Source: Adiantum capillus-veneris (lineage: Eukaryota; Streptophyta; Polypodiopsida; Polypodiales; Pteridaceae). Taken from it: a stretch of 64,000 bases of DNA. Shown here one piece after another: positions 1 through 9,396 of the stretch (positions are counted from its first letter, which is position 1; each line of letters starts with the position of its first letter). The notes beneath the pieces were generated by a model that ran no database searches, was not told where the DNA came from, and saw nothing but the letters and a program-made list of their open reading frames with translations. The stretch is from contig CM043959.1 of NCBI GenBank assembly GCA_014529385.2, positions 94,191,029 through 94,255,028 of the forward strand, given 5' to 3'. A program made the position numbers and the translations under genes.

Positions 1-1869
1 TATTTCTCAAGAGTGACCTATCCTTACTTTACCATCAGAAAATACTATGGGAAAAGCATCAATAGCTCCGCCTCTTTAACTTGGGACAAAAAGCATTGAT
101 TCTTTATTTCTACTATCGCATTATCATCTCACACCCTAGCTAGATCCTATATCTAGGGTAAACTCCAATATATATATTCTATGTATTTTTTATACTTTTC
201 TTATATTTCTTTTTAAATAGCTACTAGGAGGGAATCAAATCCTAGTGGGACACTAGGTGGCATGATTTCAAAGATACACTTATTTTAATGCATTATTGCA
301 AGCATGATTACAAAACTTTGTCAAGGAGCAATGTCATGCTTTCATATGGCATGAGGTGTCCTTTGGAATTAAATGAAAGTCTAGGCTAAGGGGACCACGG
401 GAAGACTTTTGTTGTCAGAAATGGACCCTATTTTGATGAATTTTTTACACAAGGTTCCAATCCGAATTGAAAAATGATTTTAAAATGAAAATCGTAGCTA
501 ATGAGCTGAAGTTTTTGTCCATATTTTTACTTTTTTATTTGGAGCCACGGTTGAGGAGATACAATCAAAATACTGGACCCCAGTCTACCCACATCATGCA
601 GGGACAACTCATTTCCAACTTTTCCAATTCCTATTCACACTGGCTCCTCTCTTCTTGTGTAAACCCTTGGGGGTTCCCTTCACCTATAAAAGGGGACCTC
701 TTCTTCCTTGAAAAGGAACTCAAGCATTCAAGCCATTGATGAGAGGAATTCTTGAGGGAGTGAGTAGTAATGCCTAATTGTACTTAGCCCCATTAACATA
801 AGCCCAAGCCTACACTTTCTCCTAGAGGAAGACTAGCCATTGTTGTATGCTATCCTTGGAAGATCAACTCTAATCAAAGAAGGTGTTGTACTTGGCGTAT
901 CAATCAACGTTGAATTCTCCCCTCTTCTTCTCTCTCCCATCAATAATGGTGCCGAAGGGTTTCAAGTAAGATGTGTTCTACATTGATGTTTTCTTGATTT
1001 CTTGTTGTTTTCATTTTCATCTCTAATCCAACATATATATATGTATCTAATCTCATTTCCTTAACCAAACCTATCTCTCTCATTCTTAGTAATTCATCCT
1101 CTCTAGGTTCTCTTTGCTACAGGTACATCTCTCCCCGCAATATCCTTATTGCCTACGGGCAAGAATAGGGCTTGGGAGGGAAACTTCTCATCTCTTCACT
1201 TCTCTCATATCTACATTTCTCACATACTATCCTAGATGAATAACCCACATGATGATCATTTCTATCGTTTTCACTCTATACGATCTATTAGAATTAACGT
1301 ATGGATTAGTCGAAAAATACACTTTCAACAACGTATAGTGTTTCTCTTTGGCCCAGAAAGGCTTAATGAAATACTTCTATCACCGGATCCCATCATACTA
1401 CCTCTCATAGACTATAACTTTTCTTTTGACGTAAGCGTAGTTATCTTGCTATGAAGCAAGAGGATTTGTACACACAATTAATCCCAATCACTAGACAAAA
1501 TATATATATTATGGTAAACACAAAACTACAATTCCAAAGAACAATTCGTAGCCTATTTGGTCAGCCAAGATTGAATGCCATTAACTCATCTATTAACCCT
1601 TTCATATTACCCATGATATGATATGACCATAGCCTTGATGTTTCATTTTTGTATTGTTTTGACATTCTCTTTTGTGTTCTTTCTTTGTGTGTGTGAGTGC
1701 AAGAGAGAAAGAGTGAGTCTTCTTTGATTGCACTTCTTTCCAAACCCTAGTCTTCATGGCATCTATGGTTTAACTCCTTCATATAGTTTTTGTTGAGTTC
1801 TCTCACAAACTCTCACAGCCATAAGCTCGGTGCTTTCCTGGCAAGACTGCAAATTTCTCGACAACGTCA
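1..1869. other. Stretch without a recognised gene
   Basis: No open frame here resembles a known protein. A TATA-like box with a purine-rich flank at about 682-695, followed by leader-like sequence, could be the promoter of an old LTR or solo LTR. I found no matching second LTR, primer-binding site or target duplication, so this is only a possibility. The AT-rich runs near 165-220 and 1500 are simple sequence. Confidence 0.4.
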
Positions 1870-3083
1870 TCAAGGGTAGCTCCGCGTTGTCATTGGAGAA
1901 GGAGAATGGAAGACCAAAAAACTCGGATACTTAAGATTATTTAAGTATTGGCCGAGAGAGGAGTTCTTCCCTAAATCACCCATGCCTCGTCCACGAGGGC
2001 GAGGAATGAAGGTATCATCATAGACCACCAACTGCAACAAATTAAAGTTATGAAATGAGATAAGTAGAAACCAAAAAAGTAAGGCAAATAAAAAAAGTTT
2101 ACCTTCTGGTTTTCATCTTCCTCAAGTAAGTCCTCATTCCATAGGTTGATGCCGCCCTGACCTCCAGTGGGCGCATTGGAGGTTGAGGCCAAAGATGATG
2201 AAGAAGTGCTTGCCTTACCCATTTCTTCAATCCCTAGCTTTTTTTGCACTTCCATCAACTCCTTTTTTGTTGGAAGCATGCACTCATACCTAGCAACATC
2301 ATTGTAAATCATCACAAGTGCACTTGCGGGGTCAACGAACTCATCGTCATTTACATGGGCATCTATAACAGAATACTTGTCGTGATCAGGGTCAATGACA
2401 GCATCATCCTCTTCGAGATTCTGTGCTACAATGGCAAGGCAATAGTCCTCTCGAAGGTCAAAAAGCTCCATAATGTCGTTAAGCATGACATACTGCAAAT
2501 CACCAATAGGTATGGTAGGTAGAACACTAGTAGGCAAAGCACCCTCCTGAAGCTGGACTCCCTCTGAAACCTGCAAGGCAAGGCTTCCCCGAGACTTGGG
2601 CTCTTGACCCTCCCCAGTCTAATCCTCTAGCGAGGCCTCTGCAGCATCAACATGCTCATCCAAAATTAAATGCAAATATAAAATAAAACCTACATAATAT
2701 TCAGCCACTCGATACTTGCGGTTATGAAGTGTACACTTGTAGCCTGTTATCCGCAAGTGCACTGGCAGCTTAAGGCAACTCCTAGAAAATATGTGTTTCT
2801 TGGAGGAGTCCGAATTGATATCCTTCATGTGAACAAAACAAACTCCTTGTATCTCGACAATGCCACCAGACGTTTGCTGCTGGTAGGTCTGCTCAAAACC
2901 TGATAGGTAATGTTGCACGGAGACAATCCACTCATGCAAAGAAAAATCTGGATTGAACATCGGCCTGATATGTGTCTCGCGCTGCTGAAGCCCAATGCGG
3001 TATACAAAATGAGATAGTTTGTCTTGGGGGACATCCTCAGAGCAAGGCACTTCCTCCTCTGCTTCAACATTGAAGGGGTCCAT
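1870..3083 (-). pseudogene. Unrecognised two-exon gene divergent from the H3-like frame
   Basis: I do not recognise this protein. The frame opens with MDPFNVEAEEE at 3083 and runs to 2103, with one in-frame TAG at 2619-2621. A good donor (AAG|GTAAAC) follows at 2102-2101, and a TTGCAG acceptor at 2032 leads in phase to a last exon, 2031-1870, that ends in TGA. That exon encodes a short basic motif, PRPRGRGMG. The first part (residues 1-150) mixes acidic and hydrophobic stretches without an obvious membrane segment. The middle is acidic (LEEDD, DPDHDKY), then comes a serine-rich linker near residue 290. Preserved splice signals and about 300 codons with a single stop argue for a gene that was recently functional. 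A TATA-like box lies about 75 bp upstream (minus strand, near 3156-3163). It shares its intergenic region with the H3/Ulp1 frames, so it may belong to the same mobile or co-regulated unit; that is inference. Confidence 0.5.
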
Positions 3084-3907
3084 AACGGAAATTCAAAAGC
3101 GAAGATAGACGAGAGAGCAAAACATCCAAACAAAGGGAAAATGGGGGAGCAAGTCATATTTATACGACTCCCGAGGACAATGATGACATCGATTGATGTG
3201 CATCATGGGGCCGGCGTGCATCATGCAGTCGCCGTGATGATTATGCCACGTGTCAGCCGCCGTGGAACGGTCGCACCACAATGCGAAACTGGTGCTGCCA
3301 CACAAGAAAAGCACCGCTATCGCGTTGTGGCGCGACAAAAAAGGGGTCGTGGCACAACGCGATACGGCCAGTCCAGAGTACTCAGGTCCGCCTTCTTGCG
3401 TTGTGCCGCGACTTCTTTTTTGTCGCGCCACGCATACATCATGAAGTCGTCGTGATGATTACGCCACGTGTCAGCCGTCGTGGAAGGGTCGCGCCACAAC
3501 GCGAAACTGGTGCCGCCGCTCCACAAAAGCATCGCTATCGCGTTTTGGCACGACAGCTTGTTGTCGTGTCAGAACGCGATATGACCAATGCAGAGTACTC
3601 TGGTCTGCCTCCTCGCGTTGTGCCGCGACATATCGTTGTTGTTAGGGCAACCCGTTGGGACACCACCAATATCGCTTGATTCCGGATGTGCCACGTGGCG
3701 CGTAATCATTATGCTCGTACGCTTCCCATCATACCTCGTAATGTCATGATTAGTGCAGCCGCCTCTTCTCATTATACTTATTCGAGTAATATAAACCCCC
3801 CCCCCCCCCTTTTCTTCTCATCGTTTTTTCCGAAGTGTCTCTAGTCACTCTGCCTTTTTACCCACATCCAGATTTCCATATTTCCTCGCATTCTCCTCGT
3901 TCAGGCC
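3084..3907. promoter_or_regulatory. Putative bidirectional promoter region
   Basis: This is the only space between two divergent reading frames. A TATA-like box on the minus strand lies at about 3156-3163, and one on the plus strand (ATATAAAC) at about 3789-3796, roughly 110 bp before the H3-like ATG. Between them is a GC-rich tandem repeat with CACGTG-type G-box cores (CCACGTGTCAGCC) in each unit and another CCACGTGG near 3692. A C-homopolymer follows the plus-strand TATA-like box. The ATG at 3908 has a good context (GCC ATG G). Confidence 0.45.
3228..3663. repeat. Two tandem copies of a 218-bp GC-rich unit with inner inverted repeats
   Basis: The segments starting at 3228 and 3446 (GTCG[C/T]CGTGATGATTA...) align along their length with a period of 218 bp and a modest number of substitutions. 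Each contains a G-box-like core and an inverted pair. In the first copy the arm TATCGCGTTGTGGCGCGAC at 3318 pairs with a near-complement ending at about 3364 across a short A/G-rich loop. The motif GTTGTGCCGCGAC and its complement recur several times. The unit resembles a regulatory or terminal-repeat sequence, but I cannot assign it to a family. Confidence 0.7.
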
Positions 3908-4735
3908 ATGGCCCGCACAAAGCAAACAACAAGGAAGGTTTATCCTGGCCAGTCTGGTGCGCAAGGCCAGGCTAGCTCGTCTACAGTGCAACCGTCAACA
4001 TCACAAGTGATTCTGGGCAAGACCATGCCACAGTTACGCGCAACAATGCGAAGAAGAAGATATGAGCAGAATAGGAGCGTTCTACTCGAACTTCGTAAGC
4101 TCCAAAAGCACATTTCATTGGCAATACCTAAACTGCCATTCCAGAGAGTTTTTCGCGAGATTTGTGAGCAACACAACCTGAATTTCCGGCGGTCTCGAAG
4201 TGCAATGGGGTGCTTGCACGAGGCCGTCGATGATTTTTTTGTAGAGCTTTTCTAGGACAGCTACATTCTCGCGGCCCACGCCCATAGGACAACATTGATG
4301 CCGCGAGACATCAACATATTTCGCCTTCTCAGGTTCAGGTATGACAAAACAATACCGTCTGCCGGTATTTCAGACCGAAAGATGGACAATATTCTTAGAA
4401 TACCACCTATTGACAAGGTCAAAGTTCATGAAGTGTCTACACAAATGCATCGATACAGCACACGTCTCAACACCGAGCGGGACACAACAGGAGACGATAG
4501 TGAGAGATTGGAGCAGTTACACCTTGAGATGATGGAGGAACAAATGGCAGATGCCATCAACGACGCCAACGGTGATGATTTGTCATTGCTGTTTCCCTAT
4601 TTCCATGTTGGCCTTCTTGTGTGGGGATGCATTCTGTATTTTCCTTATCACCCCCCCGAGATTGCCATTTTACAGAACCGGACGAGGGAACTCAGAGACT
4701 TAATCATCAATTGCTTGCTTCGGTGCGTGCTATTC
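3908..4735 (+). pseudogene. Histone H3-like protein with one in-frame TAG; linker region continues downstream
   Basis: Residues 1-10 match the histone H3 tail start (MARTKQT-RK) except for one Ala-to-Thr change at residue 8. The rest of the tail is diverged, longer by about 11 residues, and lacks the H3 K14 and K27 contexts. The histone fold follows: alphaN-like LLELRKLQK (59-67), then KLPFQRVFREI (75-85, H3 has KLPFQRLVREI), loop 1 with no CENH3-type insertion, and helix 2 SAMGCLHEAVDDFFVELF (98-115). A TAG at 4253-4255 sits exactly where H3 has the Glu of its FED motif. The same frame then continues with the end of the fold (AAHAHRTTLMPRDI, as H3 has AIHAKRVTIMPKDI), so all core helices are encoded. 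After the fold, about 110 further codons of unknown type run to about 4735 (acidic, with LHLEMMEEQ). This is a divergent H3-family protein, not a standard host H3 or clear CENH3; function unknown. The stop probably inactivates this copy unless read through. Confidence 0.7.
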
Positions 4736-4824
4736 TTTTTTTCACAATAAATTCTTTTAATATATTCAATTATGTATGACACGAATTTCTTTACACTTTT
4801 GTAGTTTCAAATTTGCCTTGGAAT

Positions 4825-5921
4825 ATGCAAGATGATGTCGCCGTCCTTGACTCGAACCTCTCGGTCGTTTTGACGGCTGAGGATACATCTTTAGTGGAAG
4901 TAGTTGACTGGTTCTAGTCAGTGAACATGGATACGGCTAAATTTTTTGTTCTGGCTTATCATGAAGGGTACGCAATGTTTTCAATAGTGAAATTATTTTA
5001 TCTTGAACTCTAATTTGTTGTGATGATATATGTTTTGCTTATATTTATTTGTAACAGATCTCATTGGAGTCTTGTTCTCTTACACCTTGAACGAAACCGG
5101 TGCTACCTTGATAATTCATCCCATGGATTTCATGGTGAAGTACGTAGGTAAGAGGTTTTGTATTTTGTTTGACATCGCATAGAATTTTGTTAAAAGTCGC
5201 TCATGAAATTTAATTGTATTTTGCGCAGATCTGTTCGAAAGCTTGTGTCTGCTCTTGAAGCTTTAACGCAAGAGCAGATATTTGAGAATCTTACGATTAT
5301 TCGTTGCAAAGTCCCTAAGCAGGACGATGCCTACTCTTGTGGATGGAGGGTCTTACTCAATGCAGAAATTTTGTTAGGGGTCATGCTTGATGGAAGTCGT
5401 AGAAGTGTAAGCATTTGACACTCGTTACAGATTTGTATCTTAATAAGTTAGTAGCTATGTTAATAAACATGATGTTCTTAACGCAGGTAAGAAATTTGGC
5501 AGATTATTCAAAGGCTGATGTTTCTTCGTTTAGAAACAAAATGATTGAAAACTTGATCAATTGCGCGACCATGCGTCCAGACGGAGAACGTGATGCTTTT
5601 ATCCCGCCAGCACCAAGGCCCACGCCTAGGCCTCCGCCGACAAGATACCCCGTGTCTGCCACACCAACACAAGCACATATCAATATCTCCCCATATGCCT
5701 TCCCAACCCAAGCTCCCACCAGCTCTCGTCCTGAAGAAGCAGAACACTCAAACCCCCCACCCAGCACCTCTCCTGCTCATGAAGCAGCTCCAGAGCCCCC
5801 AAACCCCCCACCCAACATCTCTCCTACTCATGAAGCAGCTCCAGAGCCCCCAAACCCCCAAGCCACCGCCTCTCCTCAACCTCAACCAACAGCCCCCCCA
5901 TCACGGCACGCACAAGATTAG
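4825..5921 (+). pseudogene. Ulp1/SENP-like C48 cysteine protease with proline-rich tail, one in-frame TAG
   Basis: Four exons join with consensus signals in phase: about 4825-4967, 5058-5147, 5229-5406 and 5487-5921 (introns 4968-5057, 5148-5228 and 5407-5486). The product carries the C48 catalytic set: His in SHWSLVLL (codon 5062), Asp in CYLDN (5110), oxyanion Gln in KQDDAY (5320) and Cys in SCGW (5338), spaced as in Ulp1. Family enzymes cleave SUMO or related ubiquitin-like proteins. The C-terminal part has the usual ADVSSFRNKM helix, then about 100 proline-rich residues with a repeated HEAAPEPPNP motif. A TAG at 4915-4917 interrupts the N-terminal part (DWF*SVNM). The frame before 4825 is open back to the acceptor at about 4804, so the H3-like frame may be spliced to it, but I could not find a donor giving the right phase. 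C48 genes are often carried by plant Mutator-like and CACTA elements, which suggests mobile-element origin. Confidence 0.72.
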
Positions 5922-6386
5922 AAAGAGATTATGAAATGTACTTTTGAAAAATTGATTACAAGCAGGGGATCGAAATTTGACTTTTGTTTTGATTATGGTT
6001 CAAAGTTTACAAAATGTTGTGTACAGCTTTCCAAAAAAATGAGAGAGTGAGGATCCAATGGTGTTTGGTAATGTAGAGAGCTGCCTTTGTCGAGTAATCT
6101 TTGAGAATAGTATTTGAATCATTGTGTACAATTAGTTCACTATTTCAAGTCTGTCTCGCTAGTAATCTGTGCACAAAGAGTCGTTTTTTCTTGTTTGTGA
6201 GGTACTTGCAATGCAACGTACGCAATAAGACATTGGGATACATGAGCACTATAGAAACATCAACGTATAAAAGTAATACATGTAGCTTAGTACCTTTCGC
6301 ATGTTACACTTGAAAACAAATTTTGAAGGCAAATTGAGATCGGACTCATTTAACAGATCCTCTCGAACCTGTCTTAAAGTGACATT
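5922..6386. other. Intergenic stretch between convergent frames
   Basis: Nothing recognisable. It is the 3' flank of the protease gene and of the minus-strand frame that ends near 6387. No repeat or RNA gene was seen. Confidence 0.4.
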
Positions 6387-7075
6387 TTATCTAACCACAA
6401 CAACTGTAAGCAAATAATTTGAAAACCATATCTTGATGGACATCAAGGGATTAAAAGCATTGTCACTTAAATCTTGATCCATAGCTACCAAATGACCATT
6501 CACTCGATGCCACCTCATGTAGTAGAAAGAAACTATAAAATTTTGTGATGCTATCATACACTTGTACACAACCGAGTGCTTGTCAACTTTGCACAAAATG
6601 CCTTTAGAATCACTGACATCCCAATTATCATCCAAAAAATCAAGGCAAGTTTGGGATTTGCAGATGAACATGGTTTCTGTTTTTCTAACCTCCTCATCGT
6701 GCAAGAAATCTATAAAGACATGTAATGGCATAAATAGACTGACTCGTACTTGCTTGCTTGCAATGTTTGGTCGCAAACACTTCAAAATTTCCTGATGAAG
6801 CTTGAGTTTAAAACACTCAGAGGTTTTTGAAGTTGGAACTGGCCACTTTGGGGAATCTTGTTGGGGAAGAGGGAAAGGTTTCAAAGTGCCAAATCCATGG
6901 ACAGAGCAAGGGGCGTTGTAAAAGTAGTTGTAAAAGAAAACTCCTCTCTCTGCGAGAGCTCTTCTCGCACTAGTTCTGTACATAAGTTCTCCCACCGAAG
7001 CATGAAAAGCATCAAAAATACCAATTATGCACTCAACTGGTTGCCAGTCTTCTTTGTTAAAAGGATAAATATCTA
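6387..7075 (-). CDS. Unrecognised exon-like open frame (about 225 codons)
   Basis: I do not recognise the product. The minus-strand frame is open for about 230 codons. It is preceded by a pyrimidine-rich tract and TTTTTGTAG acceptor at about 7076, so the coding part probably starts with IYPFNKEDWQPVECI as an internal or last exon. It has a mixed globular composition with several Cys and Trp, and no membrane segment or repeats. It lies tail-to-tail with the H3/Ulp1 frames and could be a third member of the same unit, or part of an unrelated gene whose upstream exons I cannot identify. The length without stops in AT-rich DNA is the main support for coding. Confidence 0.4.
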
Positions 7076-7103
7076 CAAAAACAAAAGATAAGAGAATGGT
7101 CAC

Positions 7104-8422
7104 AAGAAATAGTCAACAAAATAACTTGAAGGATCTTTAAAGACTTTTTAGCAATATAGTAGTCACACAGTTTGGTCTATGAGCAGGAAACCCCAAAGGT
7201 GAATGTTGTAGTCGTAGTTCGGAGTGCATATATGCATGCTCAATGAGCACCTCTTTCACTGTCTTTCGCGTTTGAGACAAGCAAAAATCTTTCACACGTT
7301 GTCATGAGTTTTTTGGAGCAAGGAATTGCGCATATGTACATACACATGCATGGTGCATCAAATAAAGAATTGCCCATTTTCCAGAGCCAGGTGGTTACGT
7401 GGGCCCACATATGTACAGGTAGGACAGCATGTATAGAGTGCATCGATTTTCACTATTACCAGTACCAGTGTGTTTTTTCTACAATAATGAGGAGTTGGTA
7501 CCGCTTAAAACTTCTCGAGGAAGCTATCCATGGGCCGACGACATGAGGTAACCAGGTGCGTCAGAAGGCCGAATGGGGTCAATACTTGCACGTGGAGAAG
7601 TACGGGCACAATGTGGATGTTTTCTTGTGATAATTATGCAGAAAGGTCATCATGAGGACCATCTTTTGGGGCCACTTCACGTGGTTGCGAGACGCATTAT
7701 TGGAAAAAGCTGAGTGCCAGGTGTGCGGATGATGCAAAAAGGTGACAACTATGCACTGCGAGGTAAATTTTTGGCCTGTTCGGGGTCCGTTTGAGGTCAT
7801 CTAAAAGGCCAAGGGTGCCCAACTAATAAAACTAAGTGTGGAAACTGAAAAAATAGAGAGAAGACTAGAAAAAACGTGGAGAAAAGAGGAGGAACAGCCG
7901 CAGGTGTGTTTTTGGGGTTTTTGGAGCCTGTTTTGGCCGTAAACTGCTCATCCGAGGTCGGATTCGAGCACTTTGACATTGTACACTGAGGTTTTGGGCC
8001 GTTCCGAACGCGATGGTGCTGTCCATTTTGCCAAATTCTTCACTCTTTTTTTGCTGTTTTTGCTGTGTAAGTTTCTTCTATGAGCGAAGCTTCTGCTCCA
8101 ATTTGTGATTGTATCTGGTATCTTTTACCCAGATTGTGTGAGCTATTTGCGCCATTGGTGTTGGCCCAAGCTCAATTGTATCTAAACATAAGAAATTCTC
8201 CTCTTTTGAGCTGAGTTTTTTGGGTGTGTGTGTGTGTGTGTGTTTGTGTGGAGTGGGCAAGTGGATAGTCTCTCTCCTCTCACTCCAGAGGTGTGTTCCC
8301 TGTCTCGGCCACGTGTGTTGTGTCATCCTAGAGATGATGACCATCAACAATTTTTTTATACTCCTGACCAAAGCATTGCCATATACAACCCCAAAAAATC
8401 AACACATTCCAAGTGAGTACAA
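7104..8422. other. Stretch without a recognised gene
   Basis: Only short chance ORFs. A TG-rich microsatellite lies at about 8223-8250. No TE signature was seen. Confidence 0.4.
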
Positions 8423-8646
8423 CCCCAACATCATTTTCACATCCAAAATTGGTCAAAATTTATTCTCCACTCCTCCTTTCAGTCATTGTCCACAAAAAAG
8501 ACCAAGATAATGTATTTTTAACAAAATAAAATTGCAAAATCTTGACTAGATTCTTTAGACAAAAACTGCTATTTTCTACACATATCAGGCTAGCAACGAT
8601 ATATAAAGGGTGAAAGGATCCCCCCGACATGTGTCGCACAATCATG

Positions 8647-8716
<70 letters not shown>

Positions 8717-8944
8717 ATACAAGCAAACGAAGGAGGACAAGCAGTTGAGATAGGGAGGTGATGGAGATTGTGTTCTCACGCACAAGCATTGATGATGACC
8801 ATTGCTATCCTGGCAACTAGGCAAGACGACTTGCATTGAGTAGTGGAGGGGAGAGACAACTCCAGGGGAGTGAAACTCAGGTCTTGACAAGGACCACATA
8901 GGTCATAGTCCAACCTTTTAGTGAAAAAGGTACTCTCATCAAAC

Positions 8945-9038
<94 letters not shown>

Positions 9039-9091
9039 CAATCAAGGGCATCATGCTTCAACCACTGCACAAATGCCACATATGAGGTAGA
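8423..9091. repeat. Repeat unit copy 1, left part, with (GA)n and (CT)n tracts
   Basis: The sequence from CCCCAACATCATTTTCACATC matches 20331 onward and 20904 onward. It includes a long (GA)n at about 8649-8714 and a long (CT)n at about 8949-9034. This copy is cut by TE1 at 9091/9092 and resumes at 14655. It holds an extra segment of about 170 bp between the two microsatellites relative to copy 2. No coding potential is seen; ORFs over the microsatellites are artefacts. Confidence 0.8.
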
Positions 9092-9312
9092 TGAAGTCGC
9101 GGAGCGAAGCGTGGGTCGACTCTCTCTCTCACACACACACACAGTGAGCTTACACAGTACACAGTACGCAGAGAGATGTTAGAAGGGTTATCTCCCAAAT
9201 CCTTAGTATTCACAAAGAATATGTTAGTATATACAAAGAGTTAGAGGTAAGTGAGTTAGGCGGGCGGGCGGCCATATCCGCATAAGAGGCCACTTGGGCT
9301 TTAATCCCAACA
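9092..9312 (-). repeat. TE1 3' LTR
   Basis: 221 bp, TGAAGTCGCGG to CCCAACA. It contains (CT)n(CA)n near 9120-9143. By eye it is identical to 14429-14649. Confidence 0.95.
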
Positions 9313-9330
9313 ACCTCCCACTTAAAGTCC
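9313..9330 (-). other. TE1 polypurine tract
   Basis: On the minus strand the bases just before the 3' LTR read GGACTTTAAGTGGGAGGT, a typical Copia plus-strand primer. Confidence 0.8.
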
Positions 9331-9396
9331 AATGTGGCACTTTAAGTAACTGTAAATCTATGAACATAAATGTACAAAGATTTACATGACTGCCAT

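Noticed and set aside
1236-1454. 72-codon plus ORF
   Set aside because: No start context, splice signal or family likeness; length is expected by chance.
3908-4255. Centromeric H3 (CENH3) as identity of the H3-like frame
   Set aside because: Loop 1 has no CENH3-type insertion, and KLPFQR and the H3 tail start are kept as in canonical H3. A divergent H3 is the safer call.
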